Shown here: one piece after another, positions 26,991 to 38,466 of the stretch
Layout: the number at the start of each line of letters is the position of its first letter
Position numbering within the stretch: the first letter of the stretch is position 1
Notes under the pieces: model-generated
The model's input: only the letters and a program-made list of their open reading frames with translations
Databases searched by the model: none
Told to the model about the DNA's origin: nothing
Program-made: the position numbers and the translations under genes
From: Apus apus
Lineage: Eukaryota; Chordata; Aves; Apodiformes; Apodidae
Length of the DNA stretch: 64,000 nucleotides
Assembly: GCF_020740795.1 (NCBI RefSeq)
Contig: NC_067285.1
Span: 77,972,342 to 78,036,341, forward strand
Reading direction: 5' to 3'

Positions 26991-29900
26991 GTATGTATAG
27001 GGACTAATTCACATCCTTAGATAAGTAAATGTTTTGAGTTATTTCCCATGGTGAAAAATAGGTAAGCAACTTGATACTCTACTGTCTGTAAAAACTGTAA
27101 TACAGTACTTGTCTGTAGAAGTTTTACATTTTCACTCTGTTTTAAAGCATATTGACTTATCTATGTTAAAAAACTGGGCAGATTTAATAGGCTATGCAGA
27201 AGATGATCTTATATTTGCAGGATAAAAACACAGCACATTTCGGATAGAATTGTGCTTCTTGCTAAAGCAAGCTTCACTCGGCCTTGGTGCAGTGGAAAAA
27301 GGTAACACTTTCCCTATCCAAATAGCATTGTGCGAGTGGAATATTACATGGGGTTTTCTTGGGTTTTGTTTTTGTTTTTTAAATGCATGATTGCACTAAA
27401 AAATAGCTGGGTTTTGTGACTGGAAAAGGAACTCCTCTCCAGGCATGTGATCTTATATGTCATAAAGATGATTGTAACTTTATGTTCAACTCTGACTGTA
27501 AAAGCTTTTGGGCTTTTGAGCTGTTTGGTGGATGTGATGTGCATGAAGATATAGTCATACTTGGGATGGCCTGTGAAAGTGTGGTGGAGAAGGGTAAGAA
27601 AGGAGAATTAGGGGATTAATGTCAAGATAGACTAGGTCTGGGTGAAAGTGTGGAAGAGTTGATGACGTTTGTTAAACATATCAAATGGACAGCCTATAAA
27701 AGAGGCATCAAAGCACATTTGTAAAACTTCAGGCTTTTGATCCGAGCTGAAGTTTTGCTGCAGTGACAGTTCATGCCACGAAGTTTTCTGCCTTCTGTTG
27801 GGGTATTTTGCTTTTTTAACTTTTATGGGTGGTTCCTTCAGTACCTTATCAATCTCAATATAATGAAATACAGATAAACAGGAAATTAGACAAGTTCTTA
27901 TCCTTTTGCTGAATTTACCTGGTATACCACTAATTGTAAATGAGTAATAGTTACTTATCAGCCCTGAGAGGAAAATGCAGAAGTTGTGGTTCTTACAGGC
28001 TATAGTGAAGGGGAAGTGTGTTTTAACCTGTAAAGGGTAATGGAGAGCTTCTTACACAGGTGCTTCCTTCATATTCACTACAGAGCTGTTCCGGTCTGGC
28101 CATGAATTCTGCTCAGTGACAGATCCTCTGAGGGTGAGAAATGTTATACAGGTGTTACTGGGTGTCTTATTGGAGGTGCTGAGCATGTAAAGGTTAAATC
28201 GTAGAGGAGAGGATGTGCTTGAAAGGGGGTTTTTACAAAGCTGGTACTGGAAAGTGGGAATATTCATCAAGTTGGTCACTGAGATGTACTCGATTTTTCC
28301 TCTCTGTTACTGGTTTTAGCTCAGTTGCACTTTAAACTGCAAGTTCGGAGCAGAATCTATCCCATCCTTTTTATGTTACGGAGTAGGAAAATGACTGAAG
28401 GTTAAAATGAAACTGTCCTATTAAAAAAATGTTGACATATCTAGTAGGTAAGAGCTGCATACTAAAAGAAAAGGAAACTTCCATTTGAAACGGTATGTAA
28501 TCTCGCAAAGTCAAATCAGTGCAAAATGGATACTTTCCACAAGATGGCAGTGTAGATGCATTTTTTAGTCTTTTAATTTAGTTTCTGAACTAAAATAAAT
28601 AGTTCTGCAAAAAAACACAACAAAAAAGTGTTGTGATAACCTAGCTATTTATAACTATAAAATAATCACTAAGTGTTTTATTATTGCAGTTAGTCAAATC
28701 CTGAGTGATATAGAACTTCAGCAACTCCCCTTAACACTGGATTTTATTACACTTTATTTTAAATATATATAACCAATTTCTTGCTCTTTGTTTTGTGGTT
28801 AGAAGCCATAAGCACTCTGAGCAATGAAGTGTCTGTTTAGGTAACATACAGTGAGGGAACACCAAAGATGATGAAAAACCTTTGCATCTTTTAGCCCAAT
28901 GGTAAAATAAGGGCTAAGGTTTGTCATCAAAATATAAAAAGGAACAAGTTTCTATGAAGAAGGTGTGATGTTAAGAAACAAAATGCCTTCTACCCTAAGT
29001 ATTATTGGTTTTCAATTGTTCTACATTTTTTCAAGGTGAAAATGATCGGGTTTTTTGGAGGGATGGGTTCCCCCCCTTAGAAGTTAATTGAGGGGTTTAC
29101 CTAACCAAATCGCCCTCTTTGGCTCATCAGGGAGTGGAATTTCATGTGGACCCATAAACTCCTCTTTGGATTTTTAAATCTCTATAATCATGGAGATACA
29201 GTAAAAATCTCATAAGGAACTAGAAAGCCTGTATTTCATATAGTATGTCTTGGAGAATACCAAAATCACAAAACTATATTTCAACAAAGCCACAGCCTTT
29301 TGTACATGCTGTTTTAGAGTCTCCAGCAGATGTCCCTTGAGAACTTTGCATTTTATACAGGAGCAACTGCTGCATCTGCCAAGGATTGGAAAATGTAGTT
29401 GGGAGGCTTTCTGGAGACGTCTATTAGCACTGCTTTCCAGAAAGAGGTGAACAGATTATCTCTAGGAGTTGCCAAAAAGGGCTTTCACAATGCAGATCCA
29501 GCAGGAGGAAGAGAGAGGGAGGGAGAGAGGGAAAGCCACCTCTAATTCTTTCTTAGGAGAGGAAATCCAAAATATTCCCTTTTGAGTGAAATTCTTCGCC
29601 ATTCTCAGAGTTACAGGTTTATTATAGGACATTCCAAACACAAAGGGATTTATTCTGTGTACCAGGGGGAGAGAAGGTGGGGATGAAAATATGCTTATTT
29701 CTGTGTTTCATTGGCTTGTTGACGACGGATCAGTGAATAATCTATTTCTGCATCTGTTTTAGGAGTGCATCTTGTTGTGGCAATAATGATCAGTATATTG
29801 CTGCCTTTTATATGAGTGAAAGACTGCCATACTGATATTTTTCATTTAAATAATATATTTTTAGGTCCAAAATAACCTTTGCATCCTTGTTATTGTTTTA

Positions 29901-30099
29901 AGTGATGTTTGTGTGTGTGTTGTGGCCAAAGAAAGGTGGTTTTGTCTCTTTATTAGTTTGGGAGAGCTTAGTGTTTTCCACTTGTACAAAACTGGTGCAA
30001 ACATTCAAAAGAAAATGAAGGACTCTGAAAGCACGTGTATTTAGAATGTTTTGAAGTCTTAGAAATAACCAATTAAAATCTAGATGCAAGGTCAACTTT
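26991..30099. other. Intergenic DNA, no gene recognised
   Basis: About 3.1 kb without an identified gene. Notable only for a purine-rich AGAGAGGGAGGGAGAGAGGG-type stretch near 29,505-29,535 and a short GT run near 29,911-29,922. If the segment at 26,879-26,990 belongs to a spliced transcript, this stretch could be intron; I found no convincing partner exon. Confidence 0.5.
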
Positions 30100-31149
30100 A
30101 TGGATAGAATAGTTTTGGTTGGAAAAGATCCTTAAGCTTATAAAGCCTGACCGTTAACTTGGTATCTGCCAAGTCCACCACTAAACCATGCCCCTAAGCA
30201 CTACATCTATATGTCTTCTAAATATCTCCAGGGATGGTGATGCAACCAGCTCCCTCAGCAGCCTGTTCCAGTGCTCGACAACCCTTCTGGTGAAATTTTT
30301 CCTAATATCCAATCTAAACCTCCCCTGGTGCAATTGGAGGCCATTTCCTCTTATTCTATTGCTAGTTACTTGGGAGAAGAGACCAACTCCCACCTTGTTG
30401 CAACCTCCTTTCTAGTAGTTGTAGAGAGTGATAACGTTTCCCCTCAACCTCCTTTTCTCCAGACTAAACAACTCCAGTTCCCTCAGCTGCTCTTCATAAG
30501 ACTTGTGCTCTAGTCCCTTCACCAGCTTTGTTGCTCTTCTCTGGACATGCTCCATTGCCTCAATATCCTTCTTCTAGTGTTGGGCCCAAAACTAAACACA
30601 ATATTTGAGGTGCGGCCTCACCAGTGCAGAGTACAGGGGAACAACCACTTCCCTAGTCTGCTGGTTGCTCTGATACGAGCTGCAATGCTGTTGGCCTTCT
30701 TGGCCACCTGGTCACACCAGCTGTTGACCAGCACGCCCAAGTTCTTTTCCACTACGCAGCTTTCCAGCCATTCTTTCCCAAGTCTGTAGCATTGCCTGGG
30801 GTTGTTGTGGCCCAAGTGCAGGACCCAGCACTTGGTCTTGTTCAATCTCTTACAATTGGCCTCAGTCCATTGATCCAATCTGTCCAAATCCTTCTCTAGA
30901 GCCTTTCTACCCTCAAGCAGATCAACACTCCTACCCAACTTGGTGTCTACTGTAAAATTGCTGAGGGTGCAGTCAATCCCCTTGTCCAAATATTTGATGA
31001 AGATATTAAAGAGAACTAGCCCCAGCTCTGTGGAGCTGGATCAGCCACCAGCTGGATTTAACTCCATCCACCACAACGTTTTGGGCCTGGCCATCCATCC
31101 AGTTCTTTACCCAGTGAAGACTACACCTGTCCAAGCCATGAGCAGCCAG
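30100..31149 (-). mobile_element. CR1 LINE fragment, RT palm to 3' end (inactive)
   Basis: The longest CR1 copy in the window, on the minus strand with its 3' end near 30,100. Minus-strand translation shows reverse-transcriptase palm and thumb sequence: [40 protein letters not shown] and [10 protein letters not shown] (30,989-30,618), then VGLFSQVTSNRIRGNGLQL and VVEHWNRLLRELVASPSLE (30,393-30,181). The box normally read FADD is FTVD here, so a catalytic aspartate is lost. There are also deletions and frame breaks. The match ends abruptly at about 31,149, consistent with 5' truncation. It is inactive, and by family text a different CR1 subfamily from the copy at 22.7 kb. Confidence 0.97.
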
Positions 31150-32710
31150 AAAATTAACTGCATCCCAGCAAAAACCAGCACAGTATACAATTCTCAGAGG
31201 CCTGATGTCACTTTCAGCCCTCTATTTATTATTAATTGCTGTCCATCTTACAAGTTTAGAAGCAATGCAAGATTATTCTCTTAAATAATAGAAACTGTTA
31301 TTTACAAATATTCCATGCATGTTGTTTCAGTTTTTTACTCCATTTCTAGAATGAAATGTATTCTACTTATACTAATGGTACCACTGCAAGAGAAATACTT
31401 TAAGCACTTCAAAACAAGGAAGGCAGAAAGGCAAAGAGACTGGAGGTTAAACACTTGTCAGGCAATAGATGTGACTGCAGAGTGTGTTTTGGAAGTGGAA
31501 CTGTAAATGCTCTTCTATACACGTCAGAGATCAATAAATGGCAGGAAAAGTTTCCAAAATTAAACTGGATTTGCTAATCTTTTTCTTTCTCCCAAAAAGG
31601 AGAGAAAGGCCGCTACCTTACAGCAGTGAGCTCTTGGCCATTTAAGAATTTCTACATACTGCATCTAGTGCTATCTTCTTCTAATCAATATAAATAAACT
31701 AATCACTATAACAAAAATTCTCTGCTAATAGATGTTTTAGTGGGTTTTGCACACAGTGTCTGAGAATTTTCAATTAAGGTAAGTGACATTTTTTTGTAAA
31801 ATGTGAGTTATTTAATTTTCTTGACTTTGACTAAAATACACTCCCCCAACTTGTGTCTCCAAGTACCTGAAAAGGCAGACACACAGCTAGGGAAGAGTAA
31901 AGGTCAAACTCTGGTCAGTTAGCCTTGCCCAAATAGGGCATTAAGAGTGTATTGAATCTCTAGAGTTTTTTTTCTATTAATTTCAGTTTCTAGAATTATT
32001 GTTGAAGTAGAAGTGATAGAAATTTGTTTGATTGTTTTTTTGGGTTTTTTGTTGGTTGTTGTTTTTGAAGACATGCATGGGAAGCAGATGATTGCTCCAG
32101 AATGCAATCTGACAGCATAGCAGAAACTCAGCAGTGCTTTAAAATGCCATTAATTTGTTTGTAGGCTGTTTTGCTACAAATTAAATACAGTGGTAATGAA
32201 AAGCCATAATGTGAAAACTTAGGCCTCTTTGAATTTGATTTAAGTGCAGCCATGGAAAAGTGGAAAAAAATGGGAAGGGAGCATCTATTATCACTGTATA
32301 AAATGTAATGCCGTTCATCTGTATTGAATACCTTGCCATGTTGTAACAGTGCACAAAACCATGTTACAGTCTTGGAAGCCTAACAAGTTTGTCTTTTTGG
32401 CCTATTTCTTATCTGGTTGGCACAGCCAAATCTGCATGGGTTTCAGGGAAGTGTTGAGCCTTTTAGTCCTTCACTCAGGTACGTTACTGATTAGTGATAC
32501 AGTTGTTTTGTTTGTTATATGTCTCCATGAGTGTATTGAGATATGACGGAAAGAACATCTTGCCAGTGTATGGAAGATAGCAAAGAATATGTTTGGTTAA
32601 TCCCAACAACCTGTGATTTGGTGCAAATATGTTTACTATTTTGGTGTCTAGTAGGATTTATGTTATGTTACCTAGGTTATTAAACAGTTTCAATATGCTG
32701 CTTAAATTTA

Positions 32711-32731
32711 TATCAGCTTCTGAAGCTGATA
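32711..32731. repeat. Perfect short inverted repeat (10-bp arms, 1-nt centre)
   Basis: TATCAGCTTC, T, GAAGCTGATA: the arms are exact reverse complements with a single central base. Its length is close to what chance can give in a window of this size. No function can be assigned. Confidence 0.8.
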
Positions 32732-33985
32732 CGATGTTCAGGAACTTCCCCAGTTGGCTGGCAATTATTGTAGTAAAAAGTGTTTGGCAATCAGTGAAGT
32801 CATGGAAACTTACTGTACAGGTTAACTACTGATGTTTGTTTAGTAGATTTCAATACCTTGTTGAGGTCTCAGTCACTGCCCTAAGCACTTTACAATCAAA
32901 GGTATGTAGAGATAACTAACCCACATTGAGTTTACTTGGCTGAAAATTGTTAACCAAGCCAAGCATGACACATCGGACATGACAAATAACATATACCTTG
33001 CATTCCAGGATTAGTAAGCCAGTGAAAATAATTTAAGTATTTAAATTAAATATGGGGGGGAATTAAACTGGAGGAACGTGGTGGAAAGTGAGTTAACTTG
33101 CATGGTCCAGTGAAGGCTTTAAAAGGGATAGATTTTTCTGTTAAAAAATGATATGGAAGTTGGAGATAGGATTGCCTTGTTCTTCAGACCAAACTTTTTG
33201 CAAAGGGTTGAGTTTCAGTATTGTATATAAAAGTCAGGATGAGAGAATTAGCCTTTCATCTTGGAAGATTTTGAATTATTCTTCAGTGTTTTGATGATGA
33301 AAGAACAGATAGTAACTTTGTGAGGGTCATTACTTATCTGACTGACTTAAGAATAGATTATTTTTTTCTTGAAATCAATTTGTCTCATTTGGCTTATTGG
33401 GCCAACAACAGCCCAGTCTTAAAGCTGAGTCACCAAGTGTGTCAATTACTTGGCAAGCTCAATGCGAGTCTGCTCTTTGTTCAGTTTGCTCTGTTTCAAA
33501 ACTTTGTCGCGTCAGTCAGTACTTCACAGAGCATTCAAGTGCAAGTCCTGCATAGTTGCGTGCTAAAATAGGCCAATGAATTTTAATAAAACTTAAAGCT
33601 GTCCTTTCTTATATCATCTAACAGTGGCAGTGACGTGTTTTATCACTTACAAGAGAACCACAGTACAGAAATTGAATGTCTTGTCAGTGAAACCATAGTT
33701 ATCTATATGACACAATTGCTACAGATCCATCATCAAAATCACCACAATTCTTACTCATTTTTACTGAATGGATTTATCTTGGCTTTGTGCAGTTAGATGG
33801 AAAAGATAAACAAAGCACAAGAATTAAGTTGTTTCTTTAATTTCAAATTGGAAGACAGGTAAGGTAGATGGATTGAATAAGTTCTGATTTGCCTTATGCA
33901 ATTTCTCTGTGGTCCAGATTCTCACACCTTTTTTACATAAGATACAAGTTTTCTTATTTAATTTTTCTATATGAGCTGTAACCAT

Positions 33986-34011
33986 ATAACATAGCACATG
34001 TGCTATGTTAT
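33986..34011. repeat. Perfect 26-bp palindrome centred on CACATGTG
   Basis: The sequence from 33,986 to 34,011 equals its own reverse complement over all 26 bases. The half-site is ATAACATAGCACA and the centre is CACATGTG. CACATGTG is a canonical E-box of the type bound by bHLH-zip dimers such as MITF/TFE and USF, as known for that motif. Here it is only a sequence match. Symmetry stops at 33,985/34,012. Confidence 0.9.
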
Positions 34012-36213
34012 TGCAAGACTTGTCTGAGTTAACATTACATTTGCTGTTTTGTTTCATTTGGCCCTTTTCATTTTTATTCTACAGCATTGTATATGTACTT
34101 ATTTCTCAAACAGCAAAAGCTTAATCAGAAAATAAAGAGATAATATTGAAGGGGGAAGCTATGTGCTGTAAGTAGAGAAGCAATCTTCTTTCCAGTCCAA
34201 AGACTTTGTAAAAATAATTTTGTGTTAAAAACTCAGAAGAATGGTGTTATTTGGAGATTCAAAAATGTCAGTTGAAAAGGGTGAAAAGAAGGAACTTAAA
34301 ACCTGGCAAAAAGAAGGAAGAGCCATCAGAATAGTTAAGTAAAGTAGGCACTGGAACAAAATTAAGAGAAGGAAGGCTTAGAAATAATTTTCTGAAAAAG
34401 CATCTACCATGTATGGTGAGAAGGAAGCTGAGGATAAGACTCGCATTAGAACTGTCAGAAAGGCAGATGCATTTATGGATAAGTTACAGGAAGAAATAAG
34501 TGTTTAAAAATAATAATGAAAAAAATCCTGAAATTTCATGACTAGCACTTCTTTAGAGTATGAAAGTATTCTCTGCTTTGAACAGGATTTTACAGTGGTT
34601 AATTATTGTGTAGATTACTAACTTGCAAAATAACTTAAATCTTCCTATATTGTAGTTTCTTTTTGACATGCTTTCTAAGGTGAAATTTTCTATGCAATAA
34701 GTCTGCATAAACAGTTCTCTTGTCTGGATTACCCTTTGGCAGGCTGTAAAAAACATTGGATTTAAGTGTTTATTGAGTGGTCCAGAGCATGAGAGGGTTC
34801 ACCTCTGGTCCTTGCATAGAACAGGACTTTAGACTCAATAAAGATTGTTTTTTAGAACAAAATCAAATTTAATCTGAGTTTGACTGTGAGACAGAAGGGG
34901 GCTGATTGCTAGTAATCAAGTTTATCCTCTATATTAACTATGTGAGTATTGAGTGTAATAATGCAGATGAACCATCTTGTTTAGTAATCACTTTGTGTTA
35001 AATTCACCAGTAAATTGTTGACATTTTATTTACTAAAGGGAGGTATGAAAAGTAGGGAAAAGTATTTTTTTGTAATTAAGAGTTAGAAACTGTTTCTTCC
35101 TTCAGTCTTATACTTCCTAACTCCATGTCCAATAAAAATGGAATGAGATTATTTTGGTTTATTTTGTTATTTTTAACAATCAGATAATTTCAATTAGAAT
35201 AACATTTCCAAAGGGTCTGTGCATTACAGCTTAAGCAAGCTCAGAAGTATATTTAATTCAGATTACCTCCCCAGCTTGTGTATTGATGGACCTGTGGTTT
35301 ATTCACCTATTGACTTTTCTAATGGGAAAAGCTAGTGGAAGGGATAGGAAAAGAAAATGTCACTTGAAGGAGGGGAAAAAAAAAAAAAGAACAAGGAGAA
35401 AAACAACTCCACAGGAGTGGGAGGCTCCTTCAGAGCAGAGGCAGTAGACTGCATCATTGTTTTGCTACAGAGCTGGGTAGAAGTTGTGGCTGTACAACCT
35501 GTGACCTGGATACCAACTTTGAACTGATGGGAGTCACAGCAGGATATTTGTAACCTGAAGCTAAATAGTCCATTAAGGGATCATGCTAATGCATTGTGAC
35601 TTCTACTGTCTCTGAAATCCTTTGCAAATGTGTATTTAATTAATCAGTTTAAGAAACAGCACCTTTTATTTTACTTGTTTCTCATAAGGTAGTTCTGGAG
35701 TTGTAAGGACTAGGTGTGGAGACCTACTAATCCTGACTTGCTCTGAATCTTATGAATACCAGTCATATATGATAGTGGTAGGCTCACAGCAACATTCTTA
35801 CACACAGTTTCAATAGATTCTGGAAAAACCTGAATGATGAAAATGGTCCCTAGGTGTCAGAGTGCATTTTCTCCTTTTTGTCTTGAGGCAAGAGCACACG
35901 AGGAAGCTTCTCATTCCCTCATGCCCTGCCTGCAAGTGAGTTATTTCCTTCTCTGTTTCCTTAGGGCTTCACAGGGCTCTTGTACCTTCTAATTCAATAT
36001 AAATCACTCAAGCAGAATTGTATTGTTGAGAGCTATCAAGTGCCTAGTCTAGTTACTAATCCTTTAACAAAAATATTTTAGATTTCTGATTTTTTATTTC
36101 CATTGTCCCATACATGCTGGGATCATACTGTGCTCACTGGCAATATGCTGGGATGAATCAGGTATGTGTTATGGCACTAGTAGTATGGGCTGGAGTATCT
36201 CACTGGAGTCCCC

Positions 36214-36231
36214 ATAATAATAATAATAATA
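36214..36231. repeat. AAT microsatellite
   Basis: A short uninterrupted ATAATAATAATAATAATA array of about six trinucleotide units. It may be polymorphic. No coding context. Confidence 0.95.
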
Positions 36232-36473
36232 GTGAGTGTGAGTCAGCGCAGGAGTGGCTAAGATTAACTCAGAGTTTCGGGGAGCCAAGAGATGATTCAT
36301 GCTTTGAAATAAAGAGAAGCTGCAAATAAACATTAATAGACATCTTCTGCTTTGTTTTCAGCATAACAGCACTTGCTGTAGATATTTGGGAAGCAACAGG
36401 AGGAACATTATACCAACAGGAGCTTTGTAAGCAATGACTTAGTAGATGCACATTGATTTATTGCTGCTGTGGG

Positions 36474-36497
36474 TATTGGCACTCTGTAGTGCCAATA
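36474..36497. repeat. Hairpin-forming inverted repeat (10-bp arms, 4-nt loop)
   Basis: TATTGGCACT, loop CTGT, AGTGCCAATA. The arms are exact complements. Each contains TTGGCA or TGCCAA, the half-site known for NFI-family factors; the spacing between them is not the classical NFI arrangement. It is too short to be a microRNA precursor. Confidence 0.85.
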
Positions 36498-37865
36498 TAC
36501 AGCAACAAACTTTATTGGTTTTGCTACTGTGGCAGCTGACTTATTTTCCAGTCCTTGGTGCTGTAGTTTTACACTTGAGATTTTCTGGGCATTTCCTTGA
36601 ATTACTGTACTTGCTTACTTCAGATGAACAAGTGCGTGGCACTTATTTTGCTCAGCTATAAGACAATGTCTTGGACTTTCTTGCTGGTTTGTCCACTGGT
36701 ATGAGAGCTTTTATACTTCCTAGTCACAGATGTTTGGGTTGTTTTTATCTGGTCAAAGGAAGAAGAGAAGTCAGAGCCAGACTCGGAGAGTATTGTGATA
36801 AACTCCAATTGGTATTCAGTGTGATACAGGGCTTTCTGCCCTCAGGGATTTTGTTCCTCCCTGCACATTAGTCAAAGTGGAAGTTAGCCTGGTGTGTCAC
36901 ACACTGACATCTTTTCCTGGTACATTTAATGCACATACAACTGCTACTTTTGTTGTCTCAAGTGCCTCAGACCTTGGTGGCCACAGTTCATCCTTTGTTC
37001 AGCCAAGGTAGTTTTGTTAGAAGCAGAGACAGGAAAGAAAGCCCCAGGGGTACTGTCCATGTTTGTTCATGTTCTTGATTTTAAAAAAATGATTTATTCC
37101 TTTTTTCTAGTGTCAGGTGTTTAAGTAGGCCAAGACCTACTTCACAAACATTTCCAGAAAAAAAGCAATGCTAGATGCTTTTTTTTTTCTGTGTCACTGT
37201 ACAATTAATGTATTCAGTACATGCTTTTAAGCTGGGTTTTTTGTTCTTTTTATCAAGAAGAAAAAGTGCTGTAACTGTCATTGCAATTCATCTTTTGTAT
37301 TATTGATTTCTCACTAACCATGTACCTGCTTTGAGGTCACCATTCACACAAACAACTGCCCAGTCTTTTTCTCAGCTTTTCTAGTTGTCATTTTAACAGA
37401 ATTCTACTGTACCATGAGAAAAACACCTTTGTATCTGTGAAATCAGAAGTACTTTACTTTTGCAATTTGTCATCTCTTTCAGTGCTCAGATATCTCAAGT
37501 TCAACATGTGCACTATTAAATGTTCACTGAATTCCTCCTCTCCAGAAAGCAATTGGCTTAAAACCTTGAGAGAGCTGTTTGGTTTGTGCTTGTGTATGTC
37601 TACTTTCACAGAAAAAAATAATTTCAAAAAGAGACTGTAGAGTACGCATCTGCCCTTCGTACTTCATAATGTTTTACTTTCTTGAAGTGGAAAATACTGA
37701 ATAGATAGTGATTTCAGAGGGACTGCCTCCACCCTTCCGATTTGACTGTTTTCTCTTTTCGTGACTTGTAACAACCTGGTTTATAAATTGAATTGAGCTG
37801 AATTTGATGTCATATTTGACCTGTATCTTTTAAAAGTATTTTGTTTATTCTGATTACTTTTCCTT

Positions 37866-38466
37866 GTGTGTGAGTGCTTGGGCTGGGATAGAATTAAATT
37901 TCTTCACAGTAGCTTGTATGGGGCTATATTTTATATTTGTTACAAAAACAGTGTTGATAGCACAGGGATGTTTTCATTCTTGCTGAGCAGTGCTTACACA
38001 GAGTCAAGGCCTTTTTTGCTTCTCTCCCCACCCCACCAGCGAATAGGCTGGGGTTGCGCAAGAAGCTGGGAGGGGACACAGCTGGAACAACTGACCCAAG
38101 CAGACCAAAGGCATATATCCCATACCATATGATGTCTGTGCTCAGCAATAAAAGTTGGGGAAAGAATGAGGAAGGGGGCACATTTGCAATTATGGTGTTT
38201 GTCTTCCCAAGTAACTGTTACGCATGATGTAGTCTGGCTTTCCTGGAGATGGCTGAAAACCTGCCTGCCAGTGGGAAGTAGTGAAGGAATTTCTTGTTTT
38301 GCTTTGCTTGTGTGTACAGCTTGTGCTTTGCTTACTAAACTGCCTTTATCTCAACCCAGGAGTTTTTACACTTTTAGTCTTCTGACTCTCTCCCCAACCT
38401 ACTGAGGTGGGGAGTGAGCCAGTGGTTGGGTGAGGCTTGTCTGCCTCCAAGGTTTAAAGCATCACA
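37866..38466 (+). mobile_element. Degraded solo LTR of an avian endogenous retrovirus
   Basis: About 600 bp that I recognise as an LTR family dispersed in bird genomes. Landmarks in order are GGGCTGGGATAGAATTAA, TGCTGAGCAGTGCTTACACA, GTCTTCCCAAGTAACTGTTA, TTTCCTGGAGATGGCTGAAA, CTTTATCTCAACCCAGGAGT and a 3' end near ATCACA. The orientation is plus (U3 to U5). No gag, pol or env sequence flanks it, so it is a solo LTR left by recombination, or a fragment. From memory of the family, the TATA-like core promoter reads CAATAAAAG here (AATAAA at 38,147-38,152), and the ATTAAA polyadenylation signal is ACTAAA (38,334-38,339). Promoter and poly(A) functions are therefore probably decayed. No clear target-site duplication was seen. 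Open frames inside it are incidental. Confidence 0.85.

Larger units (their letters stand above)
31150..37865. other. Intergenic DNA, no gene recognised
   Basis: About 6.7 kb with no recognisable coding sequence or interspersed repeat. It contains a perfect 26-bp palindrome, two further short inverted repeats, an A13 run at 35,376-35,388 and a short AAT microsatellite. A purine-rich stretch near 34,250-34,520 has no identifiable source. Confidence 0.55.

Noticed and set aside
37866..38181. Open frames of 85-88 codons on both strands at 37.9-38.2 kb
   Set aside because: They lie inside the solo LTR, which is noncoding in this family.
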